Below are positions 27,046 to 36,594 of a DNA stretch of 52,723 bases, in pieces. The translations under genes and the position numbers were made by a program. Where the stretch lies: contig WGOB01000011.1 of the NCBI GenBank assembly GCA_016124255.1, positions 1 to 52,723 on the forward strand. The letters are read 5' to 3'. The stretch is from Alphaproteobacteria bacterium (GTDB lineage Bacteria; Pseudomonadota; Alphaproteobacteria; Caulobacterales; Aquidulcibacteraceae). The notes below the pieces were generated by a model, which saw only the letters and a list, made by a program, of their open reading frames with translations, was not told the DNA's origin and did no database searches. Each line of letters begins with the position of its first letter. Positions within the stretch are counted from its first letter, which is position 1.

Positions 27046-28062
27046 TTGGGTCCTTTGGTCAGCCCCGAACGCGTGCGCCCCCGCGGGCCCACCCCCATCG
27101 ACGTCTTGTCCGACCTTTTGGCCGACGACATGGCGGCGGTGGACGCCATCATCCATGAGCGGATGAGCAGCCCCATCGGCCTCATCCCGAACCTGGCCAC
27201 GCACCTGATCGACGCCGGCGGCAAGCGCATTCGCCCGCTGATCACGCTGGCCTCCGCGCGCCTTCTCGGCCGTATCGGGGACGCGCCGCGCAAGCTCGCC
27301 GCCGCGGTCGAGTTCATCCACACCGCTACCCTCCTGCACGACGACGTCGTCGACGACAGCGGCCTGCGCCGCGGCAAACAGGCGGCCAACCGGGTCTGGG
27401 GCAATCCTGCAAGCGTGCTGGTCGGCGACTTCCTGTTCGCACGCTCGTTCAACCTGATGGTCGAGACCGGCGACATGCAGGTGCTCGACATCCTCGCACG
27501 CGCCGCCAGCATTATTGCCGAAGGCGAAGTGATGCAGCTCGTCGCCGCCAACGACGCCGACGCCACGCTCTCCCGCTACCTCGCCATCATCGAAGCCAAG
27601 ACCGCCGCGCTCTTCGCCGCCGCAGGCAAGGCCGGCGCCGTCTCCGCCGGCAAGCCGGGCGCGGAGGCCGATGCGCTTCACGCCTACGGCCTCAATCTGG
27701 GCCTTGCCTTCCAATTGGTGGATGACGCGCTGGACTATGACGGGCGCCAGTCCGCGATGGGCAAGAACATCGGCGACGATTTCCGCGAAGGCAAAATCAC
27801 GATGCCGGTGGTGATCGCGCGCGACGCCGGCGGCGCCGACGAACGCAATTTCTGGCGCCGCGTCATGACCGGCGAGCAGCAACCTGAGGATTTCGATCGC
27901 GCCCGCGCGCTCCTGGCCAAGCACGACGCCATCGCGCGCACGCTCCGTGCGGCGCGCGACTATGCCGCCACGGCGAGGGCCCAGCTCGACGGCCTGCCCC
28001 CCAACGTCTACCGCGACGCGCTCGCAGCACTCGCCGATTTCGTCGTGGACAGGAACGCCTGA
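27046..28062 (+). CDS. ispB: Polyprenyl diphosphate synthase (IspB type)
   Basis: Encodes 338 aa from a TTG at 27046. This start is chosen because AGGAGAGG (27031-27038) lies 7 nt before it and the length then matches the family; the ATG at 26941 would add 35 residues and has no ribosome site. The two Asp-rich motifs LLHDDVVDDS and QLVDDALDYDG, plus GGKRIRPLITLASARL and the later KN-IGDDFREGK block, identify a trans-isoprenyl diphosphate synthase of the octaprenyl type, making the ubiquinone side chain. The exact chain length is not determinable. No terminator follows; repeat copy 3 begins 10 bp after the stop. Confidence 0.92.
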   Translation: MGPLVSPERVRPRGPTPIDVLSDLLADDMAAVDAIIHERMSSPIGLIPNLATHLIDAGGKRIRPLITLASARLLGRIGDAPRKLAAAVEFIHTATLLHDDVVDDSGLRRGKQAANRVWGNPASVLVGDFLFARSFNLMVETGDMQVLDILARAASIIAEGEVMQLVAANDADATLSRYLAIIEAKTAALFAAAGKAGAVSAGKPGAEADALHAYGLNLGLAFQLVDDALDYDGRQSAMGKNIGDDFREGKITMPVVIARDAGGADERNFWRRVMTGEQQPEDFDRARALLAKHDAIARTLRAARDYAATARAQLDGLPPNVYRDALAALADFVVDRNA

Positions 28063-28071
28063 TCCGTTCGC

Positions 28072-28182
28072 CGAGGGCAATGTCCGCTCAAGCGGAGCCC
28101 GGTTGCGCGCGAAAAATTGCGGCCAAACAGAAAAACGAGGGCCTGCGGCCTGAATTCAATCACGTCGCAAAGGGCTCTAGGC
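28072..28182 (+). repeat. Dispersed two-hairpin repeat, copy 3 (diverged)
   Basis: Shares GGGCAATGTCCGCTCAAGCG, CCGGTTGCGCG, AAAAATTGCGGCCAA, GAGGGCCTGCGGCCTGA and the closing GGGCTCTAG with the copies at 15098 and 16040, in the same orientation. It fills most of the gap between the convergent prenyl synthase and glycosyl-lipid transferase genes. Confidence 0.7.
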
Positions 28183-28189
28183 GGTTCGC

Positions 28190-29314
28190 CTATTCCTTGT
28201 CGAATCCGCGCGCCTTCGCATAAGCGCGGATTCTCCCGTTGAGCACCAACGCCGCGATCAGCAGGCCTGAGAACGCCGCGAACTGCGCGTAGGACGCGAC
28301 CGCGCCCAACAGCCGGTCGCGGGCGGCGTCGCCCGTCGTGATCCCCAGGCCGACACGCCCGACATGGTCTGCCGCGAACGCGATGACGCCGCACAGCGCC
28401 GACGCCGCCCAATAGCGCCGCGTGACGCGCGTTGCGCCCACCTCGGCCCGGATGCCGATCTGGTAGAAATGCTCGCGATGCCCGACCAGGACGTCGCGCC
28501 CGCGCAGCACGCGCCAGGCCAGCGTGAACAGCGTGTCCGCAAGCAGCGGCAGGAACAGGATCGCCGGGATGAAGGGCGAAACCCCGTCGTTGCGCACAGC
28601 CAGAAGCGACGTGATCGCCGCAAGCGAGCCCGCGAACAGCGCGCCGGAATCCCCGGCGAACAATTTTCCGTGCGGATAATTCCAGACCAGGAAGCCTGCG
28701 AGGGCCGCCGCGCCGCAAAAGCAGGCCGCCGCCGTGCTCTCACGCCCGTCCGAAATCGCGATGCACCCGAGCGCGGCGAGCCCGATCGCGGTGCAGCCCA
28801 TCGAAAGCCCATGCGCGCCGTCCATGAAATTGACGGTGTTGACCAGCGTGAAAATCCAAAGCGCCGCGCCGACGATCGCGACGATGTAGGGCAGCGGCAA
28901 TTCGAGACTCGCGCCGAACGGAATCGATTCCGGCCGCAACGCCGAGAACAACGGCGGCGCGAGCGACGCGAACACGAAGATGACGATCTTCGTCTTCGCC
29001 GGGATCGGCCAAAGATCGTCGATCGTGCCGATCCCGAGAAAGAGAAAGATTGCGATCATCGACGTCGCCAGATCGGCGGCGACGGAAGCGCTGGCCGTCT
29101 CATTCCAGGCCCGCACCGGCGGGTAGGTAAGCGTAATCACGCCAATGCAGAAGGCAAAGCCGATCGCCAGCCCTGCGCTCGTCGGCGTCGGGATCGTGTG
29201 CTTCTTGTGCGGCTCGAACGGCCCGTCCTCGACGTCGGCGGCCATCACCAAGCGGCACGCCGCAACGCTGGCCGCGAACGTAGCCGCGATCGCAAGGCCG
29301 AAATCGAAGAGCAT
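28190..29314 (-). CDS. Undecaprenyl-phosphate sugar-1-phosphate transferase (WecA/MraY family)
   Basis: Encodes 374 aa with about ten hydrophobic segments. Family signatures are HTIPTPTSAGLAIG near the N terminus, DDLWPIPAKTKI (Asp-Asp loop), NTVNFMDGAHGLSMG (equivalent of NxxDGxDGL), FAGDSGALFAGSLAA, and the C-terminal GHREHFYQIGIR, equivalent to the HxxH-type sugar-binding loop. Such enzymes start O-antigen, teichoic or exopolysaccharide synthesis by moving a sugar phosphate to a polyprenyl phosphate. Without a sugar gene cluster nearby, the donor is unknown. The start ATG lies 4 bp after the ispE stop, so it is probably co-transcribed with ispE and the TPR genes. Confidence 0.9.
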   Translation of the reverse strand: MLFDFGLAIAATFAASVAACRLVMAADVEDGPFEPHKKHTIPTPTSAGLAIGFAFCIGVITLTYPPVRAWNETASASVAADLATSMIAIFLFLGIGTIDDLWPIPAKTKIVIFVFASLAPPLFSALRPESIPFGASLELPLPYIVAIVGAALWIFTLVNTVNFMDGAHGLSMGCTAIGLAALGCIAISDGRESTAAACFCGAAALAGFLVWNYPHGKLFAGDSGALFAGSLAAITSLLAVRNDGVSPFIPAILFLPLLADTLFTLAWRVLRGRDVLVGHREHFYQIGIRAEVGATRVTRRYWAASALCGVIAFAADHVGRVGLGITTGDAARDRLLGAVASYAQFAAFSGLLIAALVLNGRIRAYAKARGFDKE

Positions 29315-29318
29315 CGGT

Positions 29319-30209
29319 CTATCGCGCGCCTGACAGCACGTCGACGGCGCCGAACCGCGCCGGCGTCGTCCACCAATGCGGCCGCATCGCACGCACGTCC
29401 CGCGCCAGCGAAGCCGCCGCCGTCGCCTCCGCGCACAGCGCAAACACCGTCGCACCGCTGCCGGACATCCGCGCCAGCAGCGCGCGCGCATCGGCGTCGA
29501 GAAGGTCGAGCGTCTCGCCGACCTCCGGGGCCAGATCGAGCGCCGCCGGCAAGAGATCATTGCGCACGGCGCGCAGCCCGCTGATCGCCGCATGCGCGCT
29601 CCGCCACGCCGGCGCCGGGGCGCGCTCGAACAGATCGCCGAGTCGCATCTGATCGAACATCTGGTAGACGCCCGCGGTCGGAACCCCGCAATCGGGATTG
29701 ACGAGAATGCCCTCCAGCACCGGCAGCTCGATCGGCTCGAACGCCTCGCCCGTGCCGGTCATGAACGCACTGCGCGCACGCACGCAGACCGGCACGTCGG
29801 CGCCCAGCCGGCGCGCAATCTCCTCCAGATCCTCGAACGGCGCATCGAGCGACCAGAGCCGGTTGAGCGCGCGCAGCGTCGCGCCCGCGTCCGAAGAGCC
29901 CCCGCCGATGCCGGACGCGACCGGCAGGTTCTTCTCCAGCGTCAGATGCGCATGCGGCCTGGCGATCCCTGCTTCAAGCGCCATCTCGCGCGCCGCGCGC
30001 AGCACAAGGTTGTCGGGCTCTTCGTCGAGATCGCCGGCGAACGGCCCGATCACGGCGAGCCGCAGGCCGTCTCCGTCATGCGCCGTGATGACATCGCCCG
30101 CATCCGCGAACGTCACCACGCTCTCCAGCGGATGGCGCCCGTTCGTCAGCGGCGCGCCGACGTGCAGGTAAAGATTCACCTTGGCCGGCGCACGCTCGAC
30201 GATGCTCAT
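29319..30209 (-). CDS. ispE: 4-(cytidine 5'-diphospho)-2-C-methyl-D-erythritol kinase
   Basis: Encodes 296 aa. IspE phosphorylates CDP-methylerythritol in the MEP pathway to isoprenoid precursors. GHMP-kinase motifs are APAKVNLYLHVG (N-terminal Lys-Asn), the ATP loop LPVASGIGGGSSDAGATLRAL, and the C-terminal MSGSGATVFAL. Its start overlaps the stop of the upstream TPR gene by 4 bp (ATGA). Placed next to the polyprenyl-linked transferase, and close to a prenyl synthase, so isoprenoid genes cluster here. Confidence 0.96.
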   Translation of the reverse strand: MSIVERAPAKVNLYLHVGAPLTNGRHPLESVVTFADAGDVITAHDGDGLRLAVIGPFAGDLDEEPDNLVLRAAREMALEAGIARPHAHLTLEKNLPVASGIGGGSSDAGATLRALNRLWSLDAPFEDLEEIARRLGADVPVCVRARSAFMTGTGEAFEPIELPVLEGILVNPDCGVPTAGVYQMFDQMRLGDLFERAPAPAWRSAHAAISGLRAVRNDLLPAALDLAPEVGETLDLLDADARALLARMSGSGATVFALCAEATAAASLARDVRAMRPHWWTTPARFGAVDVLSGAR

Positions 30210-31885
30210 CGCTGCGCCGCCATCGGCTCATCGCCCGCCAGGCCCTCCACGAGCTTGCGCTCGATCGCCGCGCGCTGCCCAGGCTTTGGATCGAGGCTGA
30301 GCGCGCGGCGCCACTGGAAGCGCGCTTCGGTGCGCCGCCCAAGCCGCCACAGCGCATCGCCCAGGTGATCATTGAGCGTCGGGTCAGTCGGCTCAAGCTC
30401 GACCGCGCGCTCCAGATGCCCGATCGCCGTGTCGTATTGGCCGAGCTGGTAGTGCGCCCAGCCCAAGCTGTCGATGATCTGCGCCGATTGCGGCCGCATC
30501 TGCACCGCGCGTTCGATCAGGGCGAGACCCTCCTCAAGCCGCTCGCCGCGATTGACCCAGGAATAGCCAAGATAATTGAGCGCCTCGGGTTGGTTCGGCG
30601 ATATCGCAAGCGCCGTCTCCAGATCGGCCTCGGCCTCCGGCCAGCGCCCAAGCTGATCCCTCGTCGCCGCGCGCGAGAAATAGAGAATCCAGTCGTCCCG
30701 GTCGGCGGCGTCGGTTGCATTGATGATCTGCGTGTAGACGGCCTCCGCCTCGTCCCACCGCTCCAGGCTTTGATAGAGATCGCCGAGCGTGAGCTGCGCC
30801 ATGCGCCCGCCGCCGGCGGCGGCGCGCTGCGCCTCGGCGAGCGCTTCTTCCGCGCGGTTGTCGCGCCGCAGAATCCACGCCGCCTGCGCCCGCGCTGTCT
30901 CCGCATACGGAGAATGATCCGGCACCGCCGCCAGCGTGGTGCGCGCCGCATCCGCCTGCGCCAGCGCGCTCTGCGCGTTCGCGAACAGGATGAGCGTCAG
31001 GTCGAACTCCGGATCAAGCATGCGCGACAGCGTCAGCAGCGTCAGCGCGCGCTCCTCTTCGCGTTGATCCATCAGCAGCGCCGCAAGCCCGTAGAGCGAG
31101 ATCGCTGCGCCACGCGCCGCACTGAACGCGCGCCGCGGCGCCGGTGCGCCCGCCTGCGCCGCGGCCACTGCGCGCGCCACGTCCGGATCGCGGATGCGGC
31201 CGTCGGACTCGGCGAAGAGCGCATAGAGGCCTTCTGTTTCACCTGCCCGGGCGCGAAGGTCGATCTCACGCACCAGCGCCGGCGCGATCCTGAGCCCGCC
31301 CGCGCGCGCCGCGGCGTAGGCGGTCGCGGCCGCGTCCGGGCGGCGTGCAAGATCGAGGATCATCGCCCGCTGCATCGCCATCAGATCGGAGAACGGCCGC
31401 GGCGCATCGATCGCGTCGATCGCCGCAAGGGCGTCATCTGGTCGTCCCGCGCCGGCCTCGGCCCAGATCGACAGCATCCGCGCAACGACGAGTTCGAGAC
31501 CGTCGCCAGTAAGTCCCTCTGTCTCGCGGCGCGCCTCACGATACCTCTGCGCGCGCAGATCGTCCGCCGCGCGCACGATCCGCGCCGCCGCCAGATCAGC
31601 CTGAAGACGTTCGTCGTAGCGCGCCGCGCGCCGTGCGCCCTCCACGTCCCCGCTCGACAGCGACGCCGCGATCGCGCCGTCTATCAGCGCCGGCGCCTGT
31701 TCGCCGCGCCCCAGCGCATCGAAATAGCGATCGAGCGCCGCCTGATGATCGCGCTGCGAATCCGCAAACCGCGCGGTCAAGTAATCGCCGTAGGTTTGCC
31801 CCGCAGTCGGCGGCGCTGTCGGCGCCGTCGTTGCGCACGCGCTCAGGCCCGCCGCCGCCGCAAGAACCGCGAGCGTCCGATGCAT
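30206..31885 (-). CDS. TPR lipoprotein
   Basis: Encodes 559 aa. The signal peptide ends in a lipobox LSAC (about residue 17). The C-terminal half contains several tetratricopeptide repeats, for example ALNYLGYSWVNRGERLEEGL, IIDSLGWAHYQLGQYDTAIG and TLNDHLGDALWRLGRRTEAR. The N-terminal half is also helical repeat-like. TPRs mediate protein contacts, so this is probably a periplasmic or outer-membrane scaffold. Its architecture and YLGYSWV..LGWAHY motifs match the next gene upstream (LNSLGYTLIQRPEGL, VDSLGWAYYLYGHFPEA), so the two are paralogous neighbours. It overlaps ispE by ATGA. Confidence 0.88.
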   Translation of the reverse strand: MHRTLAVLAAAAGLSACATTAPTAPPTAGQTYGDYLTARFADSQRDHQAALDRYFDALGRGEQAPALIDGAIAASLSSGDVEGARRAARYDERLQADLAAARIVRAADDLRAQRYREARRETEGLTGDGLELVVARMLSIWAEAGAGRPDDALAAIDAIDAPRPFSDLMAMQRAMILDLARRPDAAATAYAAARAGGLRIAPALVREIDLRARAGETEGLYALFAESDGRIRDPDVARAVAAAQAGAPAPRRAFSAARGAAISLYGLAALLMDQREEERALTLLTLSRMLDPEFDLTLILFANAQSALAQADAARTTLAAVPDHSPYAETARAQAAWILRRDNRAEEALAEAQRAAAGGGRMAQLTLGDLYQSLERWDEAEAVYTQIINATDAADRDDWILYFSRAATRDQLGRWPEAEADLETALAISPNQPEALNYLGYSWVNRGERLEEGLALIERAVQMRPQSAQIIDSLGWAHYQLGQYDTAIGHLERAVELEPTDPTLNDHLGDALWRLGRRTEARFQWRRALSLDPKPGQRAAIERKLVEGLAGDEPMAAQR

Positions 31886-31898
31886 CAGCGGCCGCTCC

Positions 31899-33755
31899 TC
31901 ACGTGTCGCCCCGCTCCCGCGGACCGCTCGGCAGGTTCACTTCCGGCAACTCCTGGGTCCGCGGCGCCGGCGTGCGCAGGCCGCGGGCAATCTTCGTCTC
32001 CAGCGCCCGCCGCCGGCGCAGATCGGGCCGCGCGTCCAGCGCCTCGCGCCACGTGTCGCGCGCGCGCTGCTCTTCGCCGAGCCGCCAATAGACGTCGCCG
32101 AGATGGTCGAGAATCTCCGGGTTCGGATCATCGCCGGTGAGTTGGTGGGCGCGTTCGATCAGCGCCCGCGCCTCGGGGAAGTGGCCGTAGAGATAATAGG
32201 CCCAGCCTAGACTATCGACGACGGCGTAATCGGTCTCGCGGAACGAGAATCCGCGCCACAGCAGCCGATAGCCCTCCTCAAGCCCTTCCGGCCGCTGGAT
32301 CAGCGTGTAGCCCAAAGAGTTGAGGCGATTGCTGGAATCCGGCTGCTCGGCGAACATCTGCCGCGCAATCTCCACCGCCTCGCGCCATTGGTCGTCGTTT
32401 TCCATCAGCACGGCCACGGCCGTGTAGCGGATGCCGTCGCTCGGATGCAGCGCGCGCGCTTCATTCACATCGCGCGCCGCGTCGTTCATCCGTCCGGCGT
32501 AGAAATGCGCATACGCACGCGACGCCAGCACGCCGGCGCGGTCCTTGTCGGTCGCTGCGAGCGGCAGCGCCCGGTTGAGCGCCGCGATCGCCTCGCGGTC
32601 GCGCCCGATCATGCGCAGGAAATCACCGGCCCCCGCCAGCACGCTCCAGCGTTCGTCATCGAGCGCCATCGCACGCTGCGCCGCGTCCGCCACGGCGCCG
32701 TCATCGCCGTTCTTGAGCGCGAGCGCCGCGCGCTGGAGGAGCGCATCCGCCGCCCACAGGCTGTCGCCCGGCACGCGATCGAGAAGCCGCGCTGCGCCGT
32801 CATAACCCTGCGCTTCGATCAGCTGCGACGCAGCGGAAATAGTCCAATCCTCCGCATGCGGATCAAGCCGCACGCCGAATTGCAGCAGCATCGTGCCGGC
32901 CGGCGACGCGAGTCCGTCGAGCGGCCCGTCCGACTGCACCACCGCCATCAGGCCTTCCGTGATCTGCAGGAAATCGGAGAGCACGAGCACCCAGCGCCCC
33001 AGCGCCCGTTCAGGATCAAGCGCCGCCTCGTGCGGCGGACGTCCATCCGCCAATCGCGCACGGTTGTCGATCAGGTCCGGCGATTGCGACGAGAACGCAG
33101 AAACCAGCTCATAGAGCCGCGACGCCTCTTCCCCGCGCCCAAGCCGGTGATTGACCAGCGCCGCGCGGTAGAGAACTTGGCTTGTGCGCGTGGCGTTGAT
33201 CGCCCGCATGAAATCGTCTTCGGTCTGCGCCTCGCCCTCCGGCCCTGGCCGCGTATCGGTGACGGCCAGGATCGCCGCATAGGTCGCAGCCGCGTCCTCC
33301 AGGCGCCCCAGGCCTTCCTGCACCAGCGCCTTGGCGATCAGCGGATAGGGATCGGGCAGCCCGCCCGCGCCCTGCTCGAAGCGGGCGACCGCGCGGTCGC
33401 CCTCGCCCTCGGCGGCCAGTAGGAAGGGCTCGAACATGTCTCCCCCGGCGCCCGCGACGCCGCCCGGCAGCCGCTCGAGCGCCGCCCGCGCTTCATCAAG
33501 CGCGCCGCGGTCGAACGCATCAAAATACGAGATCGCCGCCCAGGCGATGGAGAACCGGCCCTCCGGCCCGCCCTGCCGCGCTTCCGCGATCAGGGTGTCG
33601 AGATCGGCGGCGATGAGCGCGACGGACGGATCGGGCCGCTCCGCAACGACCTCTTCAGCAGGCGCAGCCTCGGGCGCCTCCTGCGCCAGCGCCGGCGCAT
33701 AGGCGGCCGAGCAGCCGGCGGCCAGCGCGGCGATGATCCAGTGCTTTCTGCGCAT
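31899..33755 (-). CDS. TPR protein, exported
   Basis: Encodes 618 aa with an N-terminal signal segment (MRRKHWIIAALAAGCSAAYA then PALAQ). The start ATG at 33755 is preferred over a further upstream frame because the signal begins there. TPR motifs fill the C-terminal half (VDSLGWAYYLYGHFPEARAL, EILDHLGDVYWRLGEEQRAR), with repeated alpha-solenoid segments before. It ends 13 bp before the TPR lipoprotein start. Probably periplasmic; the partner is unknown. The tandem with the following gene suggests duplication and a shared envelope role. Confidence 0.87.
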   Translation of the reverse strand: MRRKHWIIAALAAGCSAAYAPALAQEAPEAAPAEEVVAERPDPSVALIAADLDTLIAEARQGGPEGRFSIAWAAISYFDAFDRGALDEARAALERLPGGVAGAGGDMFEPFLLAAEGEGDRAVARFEQGAGGLPDPYPLIAKALVQEGLGRLEDAAATYAAILAVTDTRPGPEGEAQTEDDFMRAINATRTSQVLYRAALVNHRLGRGEEASRLYELVSAFSSQSPDLIDNRARLADGRPPHEAALDPERALGRWVLVLSDFLQITEGLMAVVQSDGPLDGLASPAGTMLLQFGVRLDPHAEDWTISAASQLIEAQGYDGAARLLDRVPGDSLWAADALLQRAALALKNGDDGAVADAAQRAMALDDERWSVLAGAGDFLRMIGRDREAIAALNRALPLAATDKDRAGVLASRAYAHFYAGRMNDAARDVNEARALHPSDGIRYTAVAVLMENDDQWREAVEIARQMFAEQPDSSNRLNSLGYTLIQRPEGLEEGYRLLWRGFSFRETDYAVVDSLGWAYYLYGHFPEARALIERAHQLTGDDPNPEILDHLGDVYWRLGEEQRARDTWREALDARPDLRRRRALETKIARGLRTPAPRTQELPEVNLPSGPRERGDT

Positions 33756-33918
33756 GATGTCCAATCCTCGCTCTGCGCTCGCCGATCGGCCGTCGCGGCA
33801 CGGCCCGTGTCTGATGGAAGGGAAATGCGCAGCGGCGCCCCGCCCTTCAACGTCCGAACCGCCCGCGCCCGCCGCACACGCCAAAGGGCTTCGCCTGACA
33901 CACGCGGCGAGTGTTCCG

Positions 33919-35573
33919 TTACATCATGGGATAATTGGGGCCGCCGCCGCCTTCAGGCGTGACCCAATTGATGTTCTGGCTCGGATCCTTGATGTCGCAC
34001 GTCTTGCAGTGAATGCAATTCTGCGCGTTGATCTGGAACCGCGGATTGCTTCCGTCGTCATCGTACAGCACTTCATAGACGCCCACCGGGCAGTAGAGCC
34101 GCGCCGGCTCGCCATACTCGGGCAGATTCACCCGGATCGGAACTGACGGGTCCGTGAGCTTCAGATGCACCGGCTGATCTTCTTCGTGATTGGTGTTCGA
34201 CAGATAAACTGACGACGACTTGTCGAACGAAATCACGCCGTCTGGCTTCGGATACTCGATTTTCTTGTGTTTTGAAGCGCTTTCCGTTGCTTCCGCGTCG
34301 GACTTGCCGTGCTTGAGCGTCCCGAACAGCGAAAACCCGCCGAGCAGCGTCGTCGTCCACATGTCGAGAATGCCGAGGAAGCCGCCGATGCTCGTTCCGA
34401 ACCGCGACAAGAGCGGCTTGGCGTTGCGCACTTTCACCAATTCCTTGCGCACCGCACTCGTCGCATACCCGTCCTGGTAATCGGTGAGTTCATCGCGCAT
34501 GCGCCCGGCAGCGATCGCCGCCGCCGCCGCCTCGGCGGCCATCATCCCGCTGCGCATCGCGTTGTGCGTGCCCTTGATCCGCGGCACGTTCACAAACCCC
34601 GCTGCGCACCCGATCAGCGCCCGCCCGGGAACGTCAGCTTCGGCACCGATTGCAGCCCGCCTTCCGTGATCGCGCGTCCGCCATAGGCCAGCCGCTTGCC
34701 GCCCTCCAGAGTCGGCCGCACGATCGGATGTTGCTTGAAGCGCTGGAATTCGTCGAATGGCGAGAGCCAGGGATTGCGGTAATTCAGGTGCACCACGTAG
34801 CCGATAGAGACCAGCCGATCGCCCCAATGGTAAATGAACGCGCCGCCGCCGGTCTTGTCGTCGAGCGGCCAGCCCACGCAATGCTGCACCAGTCCCGGCC
34901 GATGCCGCTCCTGCGGCACTTCCCACAATTCCTTCAGTCCGATGCCGAACTTCTGCGGCTCGCTTTCAGCGCCGAGATCGAAGCGCGCCAGCAATTGCTT
35001 GGCCAGCGATCCGCGCGCCCCTTCCGCGATCAGCACATACTTGCCGTGCAGCTCCATGCCTGGCTGGTAGTCGCCCTTTTTGTGTCCGTCGCGCGCCACG
35101 CCGAAGACGCCGGCCACAACGCCTTTGACCGCGCCGGACTCGTCGAACACCAGTTCTGACGCAGGAAAGCCGGGATAGATCTCCACCCCGAGCTCTTCGG
35201 CCTGGGTCGCGAGCCAGCGCGTCACCATCCCAAGCGACACGACATAGTTGCCGTGATTGTGCATCAGCGGCGGCATCAGGAAAGACGGCAGCGCCGCCGA
35301 GCCGGCCGGCCCGAGGAACAGATACTCGTCCTTGGTGACTTCGGTCTCGATCGGCGCGCCCCGCGCCTTCCAATCCGGAATGAGATCGTTGAGCGCAACG
35401 GGATCGATGACCGCGCCGGAGAGAATGTGCGCCCCCGCCTCCGCGCCCTTCTCCAGTACGGCGATGGTTAGGTCCGGCGAGATTTGTTTAAGCCGGATCG
35501 CAGCGGAAAGCCCGGCCGGGCCCGCGCCGACGATCACGACGTCATACTCCATGGACTCGCGCTCTTCGGCCAT
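33919..35573 (-). pseudogene. Electron-transfer flavoprotein-ubiquinone oxidoreductase, frameshifted
   Basis: ETF-QO passes electrons from ETF to ubiquinone at the inner membrane in fatty-acid and amino-acid oxidation. The first frame starts MAEERESMEYDVVIVGAGPA with the FAD-binding motif and continues to GGLQSVPKLTFPGGR, then stops at once. The next frame continues ALIGCAAGFVNVPRIKGTHN to the C terminus, with the iron-sulfur block (LYCPVG, NCIHCKTCD). In intact homologues FPGG is followed directly by ALIGCAAG. Restoring one base within the GGCGGGCGC run (complement of about 34614-34625) joins the two frames into a protein of about 551 aa, the family length. Both halves otherwise look conserved, so this is either a recent mutation or a sequencing/assembly error. 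It has its own divergent start facing the UDG gene. Confidence 0.9.
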
Positions 35574-35745
35574 TCCCGTCCCTTAAAGAATCCGCTCCGA
35601 CTGCGGATCGTCTAACGCGGGCGCCGTCGATAGGCAAAGCGACCAACACGCCCGCCTCCGGAAGGAGCGAGCGCGGACTTGGAAGGGATCAGGGCTTGCG
35701 CCAGCCCTATTCCCTATTCCCTCACGCCCGGCTTAGCTCGGCGCG

Positions 35746-36567
35746 ATGTCGTCCGACTCGCACGCCGCCGCGCGGGCCCTTCTCGCCTGGTGGGGCGAGG
35801 CGGGGGTCGACCTGGAGGACGCCCGCGCGGTCGTCCGCGCCGCGCCCCAGCTGGCGTCCGTCCCCGCCTCCCGGCCCGCGCGCACCACGCCCGCGCCGCC
35901 AGCGCACGCCGCCCCGGCAAAACGCGCCGCCCCCGAGCCGCTCGACGCCGCCCGCGACGCGGCCGCGGCGGCCGCCACCATTCCCGAGCTCCGCGCCGCC
36001 GTCGAAGCCTTCAACGGCTGCGGCCTCAAGGCCGTCGCCCGCTCCACCGTCTTCGGCGACGGTATTGAAAATTCAGATGTTTTGCTGATTGGGGAAGGGC
36101 CGGGCCGCGAAGAGGACGAGCAGGGCAAGCCCTTTGTCGGCCGCTCCGGGCAGCTCCTGGACCGGATGCTGGGCGCGATCGGCCTGTCCCGTCGCGCCAA
36201 TCTGTTCATCTCCAACGTCGTCTTCTGGCGCCCGCCCGGCAATCGCCCCGCCACCCAGGGCGAACTTGCCGCCTGCCTCCCGTTCGTCGACCGCCTCATC
36301 ACGCTCTCCCAGCCCAAACTGCTGATCCTGGCCGGCGGCGTCGCCGCCCAGACGGTGTTGCGTCGCAGCGACGGGGTCACAAAGCTGCGAGGCCGGCGCC
36401 TCAGCGCTGGACTCGAAGAATTAACCAACCCCATCAATGCCATAGTGATACTCCATCCGGCATATCTCTTGCGCCAGCCACAGCAGAAGCGGCTTGCGTG
36501 GGCGGACCTGCTGGCGCTCGAAACCTGGCTGGAGGAGCTGGGAATCGCGCGAGAACAGCGTCTGTAA
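35746..36567 (+). CDS. Uracil-DNA glycosylase, family 4 type
   Basis: Encodes 273 aa. The first ~75 residues are a Pro/Ala-rich low-complexity region. The glycosylase domain follows, with GEGPGREEDEQGKPFVGRSG (water-activating region) and the C-terminal HPAYLLRQP. Family-4 enzymes normally bind a [4Fe-4S] cluster with four cysteines; here only two of these positions keep Cys (FNGCGLK and GELAACLPF). The first Cys of the usual CxxC is Phe and the KC of the NVVKCRPP motif reads FW (NVVFWRPPGNR). This pattern is familiar from alphaproteobacterial members and suggests the cluster is lost or altered. The start is the ATG at 35746, in a CCCTATTCCCTATTCCC-rich leader. Confidence 0.88.
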   Translation: MSSDSHAAARALLAWWGEAGVDLEDARAVVRAAPQLASVPASRPARTTPAPPAHAAPAKRAAPEPLDAARDAAAAAATIPELRAAVEAFNGCGLKAVARSTVFGDGIENSDVLLIGEGPGREEDEQGKPFVGRSGQLLDRMLGAIGLSRRANLFISNVVFWRPPGNRPATQGELAACLPFVDRLITLSQPKLLILAGGVAAQTVLRRSDGVTKLRGRRLSAGLEELTNPINAIVILHPAYLLRQPQQKRLAWADLLALETWLEELGIAREQRL

Positions 36568-36594
36568 GCTCGCAACGCCTGGGCAGAGGGACCT

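Noticed and set aside
30365-32140. Plus-strand open frame of 591 codons
   Set aside because: Antisense to the two TPR genes, which have signal peptides and clear repeats.
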